This document shows, one piece after another, positions 1 to 7,674 of a DNA stretch of 17,809 nucleotides. This stretch comes from Alphaproteobacteria bacterium (GTDB lineage: Bacteria > Pseudomonadota > Alphaproteobacteria > GCA-2731375): assembly GCA_030746295.1 (NCBI GenBank), contig JASLMY010000090.1, forward strand, positions 1-17,809, in the 5' to 3' direction. Made by a program: the position numbers and the translations under genes. A model generated the notes under the pieces. The model did not search any database and was not told the DNA's origin. It saw only the letters and a list, made by a program, of their open reading frames with translations. The first letter of the stretch is position 1. Each line of letters opens with the position of its first letter.

Positions 1-1126
1 CACCGTTGCCGTCGAAGCGCATGGCGCCGTCGCGCTGGTAGTTGTGCACCGGGCATCGGGGTGCATTCACCGGCAGGTGCTGGTGGTTGGCGCCGACCCG
101 GTAGCGCTGCGCGTCGCCGTAGGACAGGATCCGCATCTGCAGCACCTTGTCCGGGCTGTGGCCGATGCCGGGTACCACGTTGGCCGGCGTGAAGGCGGCC
201 TGCTCGACCTCGGCGAAGTAGTTCTCCGGGTTGCGGTTGAGTTCCATCACGCCGACGTCGATCAGCGGATAGTCGCTATGCGGCCAGACCTTGGTCAGGT
301 CGAAGGGATTGTAGGGCAACCCATCCGCGTCCGCCTCCGGCATGACCTGGACCTTCAGCGCCCATTTCGGGTTGTCGCCCGCCTCGATCGCCTCGTAGAG
401 GTCGCGCTGATGGCTTTCCCGGTCTTCGCCGATGATCCGCGCGACGTCCTCGCCGGAATTGGTCTGGTGGCCTTGCAGGGTCTTGAAGTGGAACTTGACC
501 CAAAAGCGCTCGCCTTCGGCGTTGATCAGGCTGTAAGTGTGCGAGCCGTAGCCGTTCATGTGGCGAAGCGTCCTGGGCTGGCCCCGGTCGGACATCAGGA
601 TGGTGATCTGGTGCAGCGCCTCGGGCGCGTGCGACCAGAAATCCCATTGCATGGTGGCGTCGCGCAGGTTAGTGCGCGGGTCGCGTTTCTGGCTGTGGAC
701 CAGGTCCATGAACTTGTAAGGGTCACGGATGAAGAAGACGGGCGTGTTGTTGCCGACCACGTCCCAGTTGCCTTCCTCGGTATAGAACTTGACTGCGAAG
801 CCGCGCACGTCGCGCTCGGCGTCGGCCGCCCCCTTCTCGCCGGCCACGGTGGAGAAGCGAAGGAAGCATTCGGTCTCCTTGCCGACCTCGAAAACCTTGG
901 CCTTGGTGTATTCGGTGATGTCACCGGTGATGGTCAGCTTGCCATAGGCGCCCGAGCCCTTGGCGTGAACGACGCGCTCGGGAATGCGCTCGCGGTTGAA
1001 GTGGGCGTGCTTTTCGAACAGCTGCCAGTCCTGCGCCAGCAGCGGCCCGCGGGGGCCGGCGGTCAGGCTGTTCTGATTGTCGCCCATGGGGCAGCCGCCG
1101 GCGGTGGTCATGGTCTTGGTGGTCAT
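1..1126 (-). CDS. katA: Catalase, small-subunit clade (3' end beyond window)
   Basis: Haem catalase that breaks down H2O2 to water and oxygen in the cytoplasm. The frame is open for 375 codons from the ATG at 1126 to the window edge, so the C-terminus is missing. The catalytic His54 lies in [10 protein letters not shown] and Asn127 in VGNNTPVFF. The proximal haem ligand Tyr336 is in [12 protein letters not shown], followed by [17 protein letters not shown], which is typical of clade 3 catalases of about 480-500 residues. An AAGGAG ribosome site (1135-1140) sits 8 nt before the start. The gene is divergent from an oxyR homolog with 111 bp between the starts, the usual arrangement for peroxide-induced catalase. 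The symbol katA is by family resemblance; other clade 3 names are possible. Confidence 0.96.
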   Translation of the reverse strand, partial: MTTKTMTTAGGCPMGDNQNSLTAGPRGPLLAQDWQLFEKHAHFNRERIPERVVHAKGSGAYGKLTITGDITEYTKAKVFEVGKETECFLRFSTVAGEKGAADAERDVRGFAVKFYTEEGNWDVVGNNTPVFFIRDPYKFMDLVHSQKRDPRTNLRDATMQWDFWSHAPEALHQITILMSDRGQPRTLRHMNGYGSHTYSLINAEGERFWVKFHFKTLQGHQTNSGEDVARIIGEDRESHQRDLYEAIEAGDNPKWALKVQVMPEADADGLPYNPFDLTKVWPHSDYPLIDVGVMELNRNPENYFAEVEQAAFTPANVVPGIGHSPDKVLQMRILSYGDAQRYRVGANHQHLPVNAPRCPVHNYQRDGAMRFDGNG

Positions 1127-1237
1127 GGTGTCATCTCCTTCCGGTCAACGTGATGGAAGGAAGTTGGGGCTTGTCGATCGATCTAAAAAATATATTGTTC
1201 TTATTGAATCAATCGGATTTGTCGATATATCAGCGCC
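1127..1237. promoter_or_regulatory. Divergent catalase/oxyR control region
   Basis: This AT-rich stretch in a GC-rich window lies between two divergent starts. TTGTCGATCGATC at 1171-1183 and TTGTCGATATATC at 1219-1231 match at 11 of 13 positions and lie 48 bp apart. Between them is an inverted repeat, ATTGA-A-TCAAT, at 1203-1213. OxyR binds as a tetramer across an extended set of half-sites, so this layout fits an OxyR operator serving both genes. That assignment is inference. No unambiguous -35/-10 pair was identified. Confidence 0.55.
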
Positions 1238-2152
1238 ATGAAACTCCGTGACCTCCACTACGCCGTCGCTGTCGCCGAATTCAGCCATTTCGGCCGTGCG
1301 GCGGAGGCCTGCCGCGTCAGCCAGCCGGCGCTCAGCGGCCAGATCAAGAAGCTGGAGGGGGAACTTGGGGTGCCGCTCTTCGAGCGCACGAACCGGGCGG
1401 TGCGCATCACCGCCGCGGGCGAGGAGATTATCGCCCAGGCCCGCGAGGTCTTGGCCCAGGTCGCGCGGATCGAGGCAACGGCGAAGGCTCACGTCGATCC
1501 CCTCGCCGGGCGCCTCCGACTGGGCCTGATTCCGACCATCGGGCCTTACCTGACGCCCATCCTTCTGCCTTCGGTCCGACACAATCTGCCCGGCCTGGAG
1601 CTGCGGCTTCGCGAGGACCTGACCCTGACGCTGGAGACCGAATTGCTGGCGGGCCGGATCGACGCCGCCGTGACCGCGACGACACCCGCCGATCCCCGGT
1701 TGGACGAGATTCCGCTCTATGACGAGCCGTTTTGGGTCGCGCTGCCGGCGAAGCACTCGTTGGCGGCGGAAGAAGAGGTCGACATCACCGGCATCGAGCC
1801 CGACCAGTTGCTACTGCTGGCCGACGGGCACTGTCTCAGAGACCAAGTACTGTCCTTCTGCAAGGTGTCCGACGACGAGACCGCACGGGTCAACACCCAG
1901 CAGACCAGTCTGGCGACGATCCTGGCCCTGGTCGGTGCGGGCGTCGGCGCCACGCTGGTGCCGGCGACCAACCTCGGTGGCTCGTGGGTGACGGACTCCG
2001 GCATCGCCCTCAGACGGGAGAAGTCGCGCCGGGCGTCCCGCGCGGTACGGCTGATCTTCCGCGCCTCCTATCCCGGGCGCGTCCTTCTGGAAAGAATGGC
2101 CGACATCGTCTGCGCCATCGTTCCCGACACCGTCTCGCCGGCGCGACGCTGA
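1238..2152 (+). CDS. oxyR: Hydrogen peroxide-sensing LysR-family regulator OxyR
   Basis: LysR-type transcription factor of 304 residues, the usual length. The N-terminal winged helix-turn-helix spans about residues 1-60, with HFGRAAEACRVSQPALSGQIKKLE as recognition region. The C-terminal sensor domain contains GHCLRDQ with Cys199 and then SFCKV with Cys208. These are the same spacing and numbers as the peroxide-sensing disulfide pair of E. coli OxyR, which separates it from generic LysR proteins. It is divergent from catalase, its expected target. No clear Shine-Dalgarno precedes the ATG at 1238; the upstream bases are ATATATCAGCGCC, so initiation may be weak or leaderless. The 3' end converges with the dehydrogenase gene, with 21 bp between stops. 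Confidence 0.95.
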   Translation: MKLRDLHYAVAVAEFSHFGRAAEACRVSQPALSGQIKKLEGELGVPLFERTNRAVRITAAGEEIIAQAREVLAQVARIEATAKAHVDPLAGRLRLGLIPTIGPYLTPILLPSVRHNLPGLELRLREDLTLTLETELLAGRIDAAVTATTPADPRLDEIPLYDEPFWVALPAKHSLAAEEEVDITGIEPDQLLLLADGHCLRDQVLSFCKVSDDETARVNTQQTSLATILALVGAGVGATLVPATNLGGSWVTDSGIALRREKSRRASRAVRLIFRASYPGRVLLERMADIVCAIVPDTVSPARR

Positions 2153-2173
2153 CGCCCGGAGCCCTCGGCGCCC

Positions 2174-3376
2174 CTATACGACCGAGAGGTCCGGTGGATT
2201 GCCGAAGAGGAAGGCGCCGACGGTCCGGAAGTGGGACTTTCGACCCTGCAGTTGCTGTGTCAGGGTGTGGATGTCGCGAAAGCGCCGCTCGAAGGCGGTG
2301 CCGGCGAAGATCGCCGTGGCGCCGGCCAGGTCGTAGGCGGTGTCGGCCACCGACTTGGCCTCGTGAATGGCATAGGTGGCGGCGAGCCTGATCCGCATGC
2401 GGCCTTCGACGGCGAGCGCGCCGCCGGCGACGACTTCGGCCCAGACCTCCTCGAGTTCCCGCTGGAGATAGACCCGGGCGGAGCCGAGCCGCGCCTCGGC
2501 CTGGGCGAATTCGGACTGGATCACCCCGTCCTCGGAGAGACGCTGGCGGGCCAGCCGAGGCGTCTTCTCGGTGGCCAGGGCCTTGAGCGCGTCGAGCATC
2601 GGCCGGGCGATGCCGAGTGCGGTGCCAGAGAAGCCGGCGGCATAGAGGCTCATGGCCGGAAACTGATAGAGCGGCGCCTGGTAGCGACGCTCGGCCGGAT
2701 CGTCGCGCGCCACCGAATGGTCGTGGGCCACGGTGAGGTCGCGGACGGCGAAGTTGTCGCTACCGGTTCCCAAGAGACCGATGACGTCCCAGACCCCGGT
2801 CATGCTGCTCTCGGCGGCGGGAAAGAGCATGGTGCGGACTACGGTGCGACCCTCGGCGGTGCGCTTCGGCGTGCCGTCGGCGTCGAGCACGGTCGAATGG
2901 CCGCCGAGCCAGGTGGCGTGCCGGCCACCGCTGGCGAAGCTCCAGTCGCCGTTGACGCGATAGCCATCGCCGTCGGCGACCGCCTCGCCCTTGCCCGGCC
3001 CCCAGGCGAGGACGGCGTTCGGGTCGCTGCCCCAGATCTCCTGCGCGACGGCCGGCTCCAGATAAGCCGCCGTCATGGCGCAACCGTTGCCCTGGCAGAG
3101 GCACCAGGCGGTGCTGGCGTCGTGCTTGGCGACCTCTTCGATGATCCGGGAGAAGGCCGGCGGGTCGATCTCGGCGCCACCGAAGGGCCGAGGCAGGAGG
3201 AGCCGAAAGAGCCCCGCGTCGTGCAGCGCCGCGACGAGAGGCGGCGGCAAGCGGCGCTCGCGCTCGGCCCGGTCGGCGGTCTCGGCGATTATGGGAGCGA
3301 GCCCCCGCACGCGCTCCAAGTATTCCGCGGCAGCGCCGGCGCCAGCCGGCAGGTCGATCGAATGCGGCACCGTCAT
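2174..3376 (-). CDS. Acyl-CoA dehydrogenase-fold flavoprotein (possible group D flavin monooxygenase)
   Basis: A 400-residue protein of the acyl-CoA dehydrogenase superfamily. An N-terminal helical domain (RERRLPPPLVAALHDAGLFRLLLPRPFGGAE) precedes a central beta domain with NGDWSFASGG near residue 155. A C-terminal helical bundle ends in RDIHTLTQQLQGRKSHFRTVGAFLFG. The SFASG motif and the C-terminal RDIHTLTQQ resemble the HsaA/DszC-like monooxygenase branch, which uses reduced flavin from a partner reductase. The acyl-CoA dehydrogenase catalytic Glu is not obvious. Dehydrogenase versus hydroxylase therefore stays open, and no reductase gene is adjacent. I chose the ATG at 3376 because GGAGGGAGGG abuts it; a start 33 nt upstream lacks that support. 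It is divergent from the DUF3179 gene. Confidence 0.85.
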   Translation of the reverse strand: MTVPHSIDLPAGAGAAAEYLERVRGLAPIIAETADRAERERRLPPPLVAALHDAGLFRLLLPRPFGGAEIDPPAFSRIIEEVAKHDASTAWCLCQGNGCAMTAAYLEPAVAQEIWGSDPNAVLAWGPGKGEAVADGDGYRVNGDWSFASGGRHATWLGGHSTVLDADGTPKRTAEGRTVVRTMLFPAAESSMTGVWDVIGLLGTGSDNFAVRDLTVAHDHSVARDDPAERRYQAPLYQFPAMSLYAAGFSGTALGIARPMLDALKALATEKTPRLARQRLSEDGVIQSEFAQAEARLGSARVYLQRELEEVWAEVVAGGALAVEGRMRIRLAATYAIHEAKSVADTAYDLAGATAIFAGTAFERRFRDIHTLTQQLQGRKSHFRTVGAFLFGNPPDLSVV

Positions 3377-3557
3377 CCCTCCCTCCCCGCTTGTAGCAGG
3401 TAGGCCCACGGCGCGTCACCCGTCGATGCGGAGGGGCCGAGGAGCCGGCGGCCATAGGGGATGTGGGTTCAAAACTCGGTGATCTGCCGTTCCACGCCGG
3501 CCCGACGGTGCTTAGGTTTGTCTGGTCCACGCCAGCCGCAGAGGGGCAAGCTGCTCG
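3377..3557. promoter_or_regulatory. Divergent intergenic region, presumed promoters
   Basis: This 181-bp gap separates two divergent genes, so it must carry promoters for both. I see no convincing -35/-10 pair, no strong palindrome and no RNA gene here. Confidence 0.4.
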
Positions 3558-4928
3558 ATGCGCCGACATCTCACGGCCTTGGCCGTTTTCCTGCTCTTCA
3601 TGCCTTTGCCCGGGCGTACCGCCGAGTTCGGTGATGGCGACGTGGCGCAAGCGAGCCTGGAGCTGTTGCAGGGCGGCCGCAGCATGGCCCAGGCGGCCGC
3701 CGAGCGGCTGATCGCGCGTGGTCGGCCGGACGTCGTCGCCAGCCTGATCCTCGGAATGCGCTATCGGCACGACCTCGACGACCTCTACGGCCGCACGTTC
3801 GAGGCATTGACCGGCGAGACCGCAACGGGCTGGTACGAGGCCATGCTCTGGCAGGAACGCCACCCGGAGGTGCGGCCGCACGCGAGCTATCGCCAGATCA
3901 AGCTCGCCTTGCTGGCTCGCATCGACGCCCGCTTTCTCGAGTTCTTCGATACAACGGACAGCGGCAAGATGCGGATCAGGCTCGAGGAGATCACCTGGGG
4001 CGGGGTCCCGGTCGACGGCATTCCCTCGCTCGACGCACCAAAGATGATCCCGGCCGCCGAGGCCGATTATCTTGCAGCGGACGATCTGGTCTTCGCCGTC
4101 TCGATCAACGGGGACGCGCGTGCCTATCCGCTGCGCATCATGGGCTGGCACGAAATGTTCAACGACGTCGTCGGCGGGGTTCCGGTGGCGCTCGCCTACT
4201 GCACGCTCTGCGGTGCCGGCATCCTATTCGAGACCCTGGCCGCACCGCGAACGAAGCCCTTCGTCTTCGGCTCGTCCGGCCTCTTGTACCGCTCGAACAA
4301 GCTGATGTTCGACCGCGAGACCTCGAGCCTTTGGAACCAGTTCACCGGCGAGCCGGTCGCCGGGCCCTTGGTCGAGAGCGGTATCCGGCTCCCGATCCGG
4401 CCAGTGGCGATCACCTCTTGGGCCGAGTGGCGCCGCCGGCACCCTGAGACCAGGGTGCTGTCGCTCGACACCGGGCACCATCGCGACTACGGCTCGGGCG
4501 TGGTCTATCGCGACTATTTCGCCAGCCCCGACTTGATGTTCCCGACCCGGGTCGGCGACGAAGGCCGGGTCCGGCGCAAGGACTACGTCTTCGGCATGCG
4601 CGGCCGCGGCACTGCGAGGGCCTGGCCGCTCAGCGCCTTCGAAGGCGGCCGGGTGATCAACGATGCAATCGGTGACACCGGCGTCGTCTTGATCGGCGAT
4701 GCCGCGACCCGCACCGTGCGCGCCTATGCGCGGGCAGAGCACCGGTTCGAGCGTGGGCCGGCGGAGGCTGCCGTCGAGGGCCCCGGCGGCCTATGGCGCA
4801 TCGAGGAAGATGCCCTCGTCGGCCCCGCCGGCAAGCGCCTGCGCCGGCTCCCCGGCCACATCGCCTATTGGTTCGCGTGGGACGGCTACATGGGCGTCCG
4901 CAGCTCGCTCTATCCGGACGACGAATAA
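3558..4928 (+). CDS. Exported DUF3179 domain protein
   Basis: A 456-residue protein of a family of unknown function. The N-terminus RRHLTALAVFLLFMPLPGRTA is a signal peptide with likely cleavage near residue 22, so the protein is periplasmic or exported. Residues from about 145 to the end match DUF3179: SINGDARAYPLRIMGWHEMFNDVVGGVPVA, then YCTLCGAG at 214-221 with its CxxC pair, then SGLLYRSNKLMFDRET and SLWNQFTGEPVAGP. The conserved Cys pair and His198 suggest metal or redox chemistry, but no reaction has been established for the family. The N-terminal 140 residues form an extra alpha-helical region ahead of the domain. A weak GAGGGG ribosome site lies about 11 nt before the ATG. The gene converges with the methyltransferase gene, with 16 bp between stops and no obvious terminator. 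Confidence 0.9.
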   Translation: MRRHLTALAVFLLFMPLPGRTAEFGDGDVAQASLELLQGGRSMAQAAAERLIARGRPDVVASLILGMRYRHDLDDLYGRTFEALTGETATGWYEAMLWQERHPEVRPHASYRQIKLALLARIDARFLEFFDTTDSGKMRIRLEEITWGGVPVDGIPSLDAPKMIPAAEADYLAADDLVFAVSINGDARAYPLRIMGWHEMFNDVVGGVPVALAYCTLCGAGILFETLAAPRTKPFVFGSSGLLYRSNKLMFDRETSSLWNQFTGEPVAGPLVESGIRLPIRPVAITSWAEWRRRHPETRVLSLDTGHHRDYGSGVVYRDYFASPDLMFPTRVGDEGRVRRKDYVFGMRGRGTARAWPLSAFEGGRVINDAIGDTGVVLIGDAATRTVRAYARAEHRFERGPAEAAVEGPGGLWRIEEDALVGPAGKRLRRLPGHIAYWFAWDGYMGVRSSLYPDDE

Positions 4929-4944
4929 TCGGTCATCGGCGGAT

Positions 4945-5769
4945 CTAGGGGCGGGCGGCGAAGACGTTGAAGATGTTGGAGCCTACCAAGGTCGGGGGTT
5001 GCTCGACGGTGATGTCGCTCAGCCCCTTTTCATTGAGGAGGGCCGTAATCGTGCCGAGCCGGCCCTCCAGGTCGTGCAGCTCGACGACGACTTGGCGGAC
5101 CTTGCACCAGTCCTCGTCCTCGATGCCGCGTAGGACACCGAGCTCGGCTCTTTCGACGTCGATCTTGAGGAGGTCGATACGCTCGATGCTTCTGTCGGCC
5201 ACGAACTGCGACAGCGTGCGCATTTGGCAAATCACGATCTCGGTCCGCAGCGCCCCACGCAGCACATAGCGGACCAGGGGCACGCGCATGACCTCCGGTA
5301 TCCATCGCAAACCCCGCACCGCCAAAGGGGCGTCGTCCAGGTGCATGAGGTTGTTGAGGACGATGTTCTCGACGAAGCGGAGGTCGGCCACCTTGTCCGG
5401 GTAGGCGGTCGACAGCATGGGTGCGCGCGGGTAGTAGGTGAGAGGCACCGTCTTGGCATCTTGCGACAGGCCAAACGGGAGGACATGCACCTCAGCGCCG
5501 TCCATGTTTCGCTCGATGTTCGCGCGCAGCACCTCGCAGATCGTTGCGACCGGCTCGAAGGCGTAGATGGTGAGGTCGCCCGAGCAGTGTTCATAGGCGG
5601 CGAGGCTGAAAAGGCCGATGTTGGCGCCGACGTCGAACACCGTGTCGCCCGATCGGAGCTCGAGGCCGTTGGAGAGGTAGCCTTGCACCTCCAGGCATGC
5701 CAGCGGCACCTCGTGCTTCTGCAAGCACGACACTGTCGTACCGTTGGGCAACATGACGGTGGACGGCAT
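4945..5769 (-). CDS. FkbM-family SAM-dependent methyltransferase
   Basis: A 274-residue class I methyltransferase. Motif I is VFDVGANIGLFSLAA (glycine-rich SAM loop at 46-52). An acidic motif FEP lies at 71-73 and the FkbM signature LLKIDVERAELGVLRGIEDEDW at 200-221. FkbM-type enzymes O-methylate polyketides, glycans or lipids, but no biosynthetic cluster surrounds this copy, so the substrate is unknown. It stands alone, with DUF3179 converging downstream and the split ATPase gene 212 bp upstream on the same strand. A 14-bp palindrome centred about 64 bp before the start may control it. The ribosome site is weak (GGGAAG about 15 nt upstream), so the start is only moderately certain. Confidence 0.92.
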   Translation of the reverse strand: MPSTVMLPNGTTVSCLQKHEVPLACLEVQGYLSNGLELRSGDTVFDVGANIGLFSLAAYEHCSGDLTIYAFEPVATICEVLRANIERNMDGAEVHVLPFGLSQDAKTVPLTYYPRAPMLSTAYPDKVADLRFVENIVLNNLMHLDDAPLAVRGLRWIPEVMRVPLVRYVLRGALRTEIVICQMRTLSQFVADRSIERIDLLKIDVERAELGVLRGIEDEDWCKVRQVVVELHDLEGRLGTITALLNEKGLSDITVEQPPTLVGSNIFNVFAARP

Positions 5770-5826
5770 GGTTGGATTCGCTCGCTTCCCTTGGCGCGAC
5801 CGTAACCACCGAATGGCGGACGCACT

Positions 5827-5840
5827 GTGACAATTGTCAC
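5827..5840. promoter_or_regulatory. Perfect 14-bp palindrome, candidate operator
   Basis: GTGACAATTGTCAC reads identically on both strands. With the flanking bases it reads TGTGA-N6-TCACT, close to the TGTGA-N6-TCACA consensus of CRP-type regulators. It lies 58-71 bp before the methyltransferase start, a normal operator distance. A dimeric repressor of another family (TetR, GntR) could equally bind it. Binding is inference; the symmetry is read directly. Confidence 0.5.
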
Positions 5841-5981
5841 TCTAAACCAATGTTGTCCCGCTTCCCACTACGGGGTCCGGCCCGCCACGCAGCCGCCGTC
5901 GTGACCTGATTGGATCTGTCGCCTTTGGGCAATCATCGCCGGCCCCCTCGCCATCGATCGAGGCGCCCCCGCCCCTCTCGC

Positions 5982-6614
5982 TCAGCCGCCCCTGGCGACA
6001 CCGAACATCTGGCTCTCCGCCTCCTTGACGAAGAGGTTGACCATGGCGTCCTCGACGTTCTCGACTGTGAACTGCGGACTGATCCCCTCGAACTTGCACG
6101 AGGCCAGAACCTGCTCGACGATGAACTTGGGCTGGAAATAAGCCAACGGCGCCTCGTTGGCTCGGATCCCCTCGACCACTTGGCGATAGACATCGTCGGT
6201 CAGCTCGAGGTTCTGCTTGCGGGCCATGCCCTCGAAAACCTCGCGGAAGAGATCCTCGGGCGGTTCCACGGTCTCCAGCTTGTAGGCGATGCGGCGTTGA
6301 AAGGCCGGGTCCATCAGGTCGTTGGGGTGCAAGTTGGTCGAGAAGATGACGAGCTCGTCGAACGGTATCTCGAAGCTCTTGCCGGTGTGCAGGTTGAGAA
6401 AGTCGACGCGACTGGCCAACGGCACGATCCAGCGGTTCAGGATATCCTCCGGCTTGACCCTTTGGCGGCCAAAATCGTCGATCAGGAAGGTGCCGTTGAG
6501 GGCCTTGATGTGCATCGGCGCCTCGTAGAACTTGGCGATCTCGTTGAACTTGAGGTCGAGCATCTCGAGCGTCAGCTCGCCGCCGGTGACGACCATCGGC
6601 CGGTAGCAGGGCAC
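5982..6614 (-). CDS. C-terminal fragment of split AAA ATPase (Walker B, sensor 1)
   Basis: A 210-residue open frame in the same phase as the upstream fragment. Its only nearby initiation codon is the GTG at 6614, with no ribosome site before it, so independent translation is doubtful. It carries Walker B GTFLIDDFGRQ at 41-51, sensor 1 VIFSTNL at 89-95 and an arginine-finger-like FQRRI at 105-109. A helical C-terminal lid follows. LHPNDLMDPAFQRRI is typical of chaperone-like AAA ATPases. It most likely represents the 3' half of one ancestral gene. Confidence 0.7.
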   Translation of the reverse strand: MPCYRPMVVTGGELTLEMLDLKFNEIAKFYEAPMHIKALNGTFLIDDFGRQRVKPEDILNRWIVPLASRVDFLNLHTGKSFEIPFDELVIFSTNLHPNDLMDPAFQRRIAYKLETVEPPEDLFREVFEGMARKQNLELTDDVYRQVVEGIRANEAPLAYFQPKFIVEQVLASCKFEGISPQFTVENVEDAMVNLFVKEAESQMFGVARGG

Positions 6615-6683
6615 CCATCGCCGGTCGACCCGCTCGCGCCTGAGGCCGCGCGGCCCCCCTCCCCCGGAAGCGTCCGCGATCGA

Positions 6684-7448
6684 TTAATGGACGCTGGGGT
6701 CGAAGACCTTGACGATCTGGCCGTCGACCTCGAAGCAGTAGGGGACGTAGATCACGTTCTGAAAGATCTTGCCGACGATCTCGGCGACCGTGGTCTTGCC
6801 GTTGCCGGCCGGTCCGTAGATCAGGATGGCGGTGCCCGAATTGATCGCCGGGCCGAGACGGGTGACGAAGCGGTCTGGAATGACGATCTCGCTGAAGGCC
6901 TCCCGCATCACGTCTCTGCTGACCCACTCGTTGGTGATGCGCTGACGCTGGATGCGATCTTGAAAGGCCTCGAGCGATACCGGCGCCGGTCCGAAGTACT
7001 GGCTCTGCTCCAACGACTCGGCGGCCCAGTCGCGGCCGAGCTTGGCGATGCCATAGCGCATCTCGGCCAGCGCGCCCATGCCCGTGTCGGCCTGGCCCAC
7101 GGCCTCCAGCAACTTACGGTCGACGGCATCCTTCAACAGCGTGTTGACGATCGAACTCGGCAACTTCATGGCATCGCCGACCTGCGAAGGCGTCTCCAGG
7201 TTCTCCGTGTACATGCCCTTGATCATGAGCTGTAGGAGATCCATCGGGTCGACGTCGATTTCTTCCAGATTGCGCGGCGCCTCGGGTGCCTCGTTCAGAA
7301 CCTCGGCGATCTGCTCCGGCGTGGCGAGGTCGAGCGCCGCCAGGCAGTCGCCAAGGCGGCCACCGTTCTCGTGCTGGTACTCGACGGCGCGCTGAATGCC
7401 TTCCTTGGATACCAGGCCCTTGGCAACCAGGATATCACCCAACAACAT
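6684..7448 (-). CDS. N-terminal fragment of split AAA ATPase (MshEN-like plus Walker A)
   Basis: A 254-residue open frame. Residues 1-55 (LLGDILVAKGLVSKEGIQRA and the following repeat-like LATPEQIAEVLNE) resemble the N-terminal domain of GspE/PilB/MshE secretion ATPases, which in some members binds c-di-GMP. A helical linker follows. Then comes the ATP-binding core with Walker A GPAGNGKTT at 212-220. It ends at KVFDPSVH, within the ATPase fold. GGGAGG ahead of the ATG at 7448 is a good ribosome site. The AAA core following an MshEN-like domain is not that of a secretion ATPase, so the role of the intact protein is unknown. The gene is divergent from the acetyltransferase gene. Confidence 0.8.
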   Translation of the reverse strand: MLLGDILVAKGLVSKEGIQRAVEYQHENGGRLGDCLAALDLATPEQIAEVLNEAPEAPRNLEEIDVDPMDLLQLMIKGMYTENLETPSQVGDAMKLPSSIVNTLLKDAVDRKLLEAVGQADTGMGALAEMRYGIAKLGRDWAAESLEQSQYFGPAPVSLEAFQDRIQRQRITNEWVSRDVMREAFSEIVIPDRFVTRLGPAINSGTAILIYGPAGNGKTTVAEIVGKIFQNVIYVPYCFEVDGQIVKVFDPSVH

Positions 7449-7674
7449 GGTCCCTACCTCCCGATACGATACGCGTCCCCGGCCCCGTTCTCTCCGTAGA
7501 TCGCCAGCCAGGCGAGCTACGGTCGGCCAAGTCTGAAATTAGCATATTTCCGTTTCGACTGCATTGCCCGTCGGCGCCGCTGCTGGCCTGCGGTCGGTCA
7601 GATCGATATGTTGCGGCTGCGGACGGTGGATGCAATCGCCGTGCTTCGAGAACGCAACGAAGGAGTACGACACC
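7449..7674. promoter_or_regulatory. Divergent intergenic region with AT-rich core
   Basis: This gap of 226 bp separates the split ATPase from the acetyltransferase. AT-rich bases around 7537-7550 (AAATTAGCATATTT, near-symmetric) could hold -10 elements for either direction; on the minus strand TATGCTAAT resembles an extended -10. No matching -35 was identified with confidence. Confidence 0.3.

Larger units (their letters stand above)
5982..7448 (-). pseudogene. AAA ATPase gene interrupted by one in-frame TAA
   Basis: The frame from the ATG at 7448 to the stop at 5982 is one continuous coding frame of 489 codons except for a single TAA at 6684-6686 (codon 255). The 23 codons after the TAA stay open and coding-like (SIADASGGGGPRG..RRW), leading directly into VPCYRPMVVTGGELTLEMLDL. 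There is no frameshift. Walker A lies before the TAA; Walker B and sensor 1 lie after it, so neither fragment alone would be a complete ATPase. A point change such as CAA to TAA would explain it, as would a base-calling error. Rare readthrough is possible but UAA is not a known site for selenocysteine or pyrrolysine. Confidence 0.75.

Noticed and set aside
44..1153. Long plus-strand open frame of 369 codons
   Set aside because: The opposite strand encodes a clear catalase with catalytic residues; this frame is its antisense shadow in GC-rich DNA.
2231..3403. Plus-strand open frame of 390 codons
   Set aside because: Antisense to the acyl-CoA dehydrogenase-like gene, which has full family motifs and a strong ribosome site.
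3465..3476. GGGTTCAAAACTC resembling a tRNA T-arm
   Set aside because: The flanking bases do not form a 5-bp T stem and no acceptor or anticodon arm can be built around it.
6615..6683. A frameshift between the two ATPase halves
   Set aside because: Counting codons shows the halves in the same phase (72 nt from stop to the second start), so only the TAA separates them.
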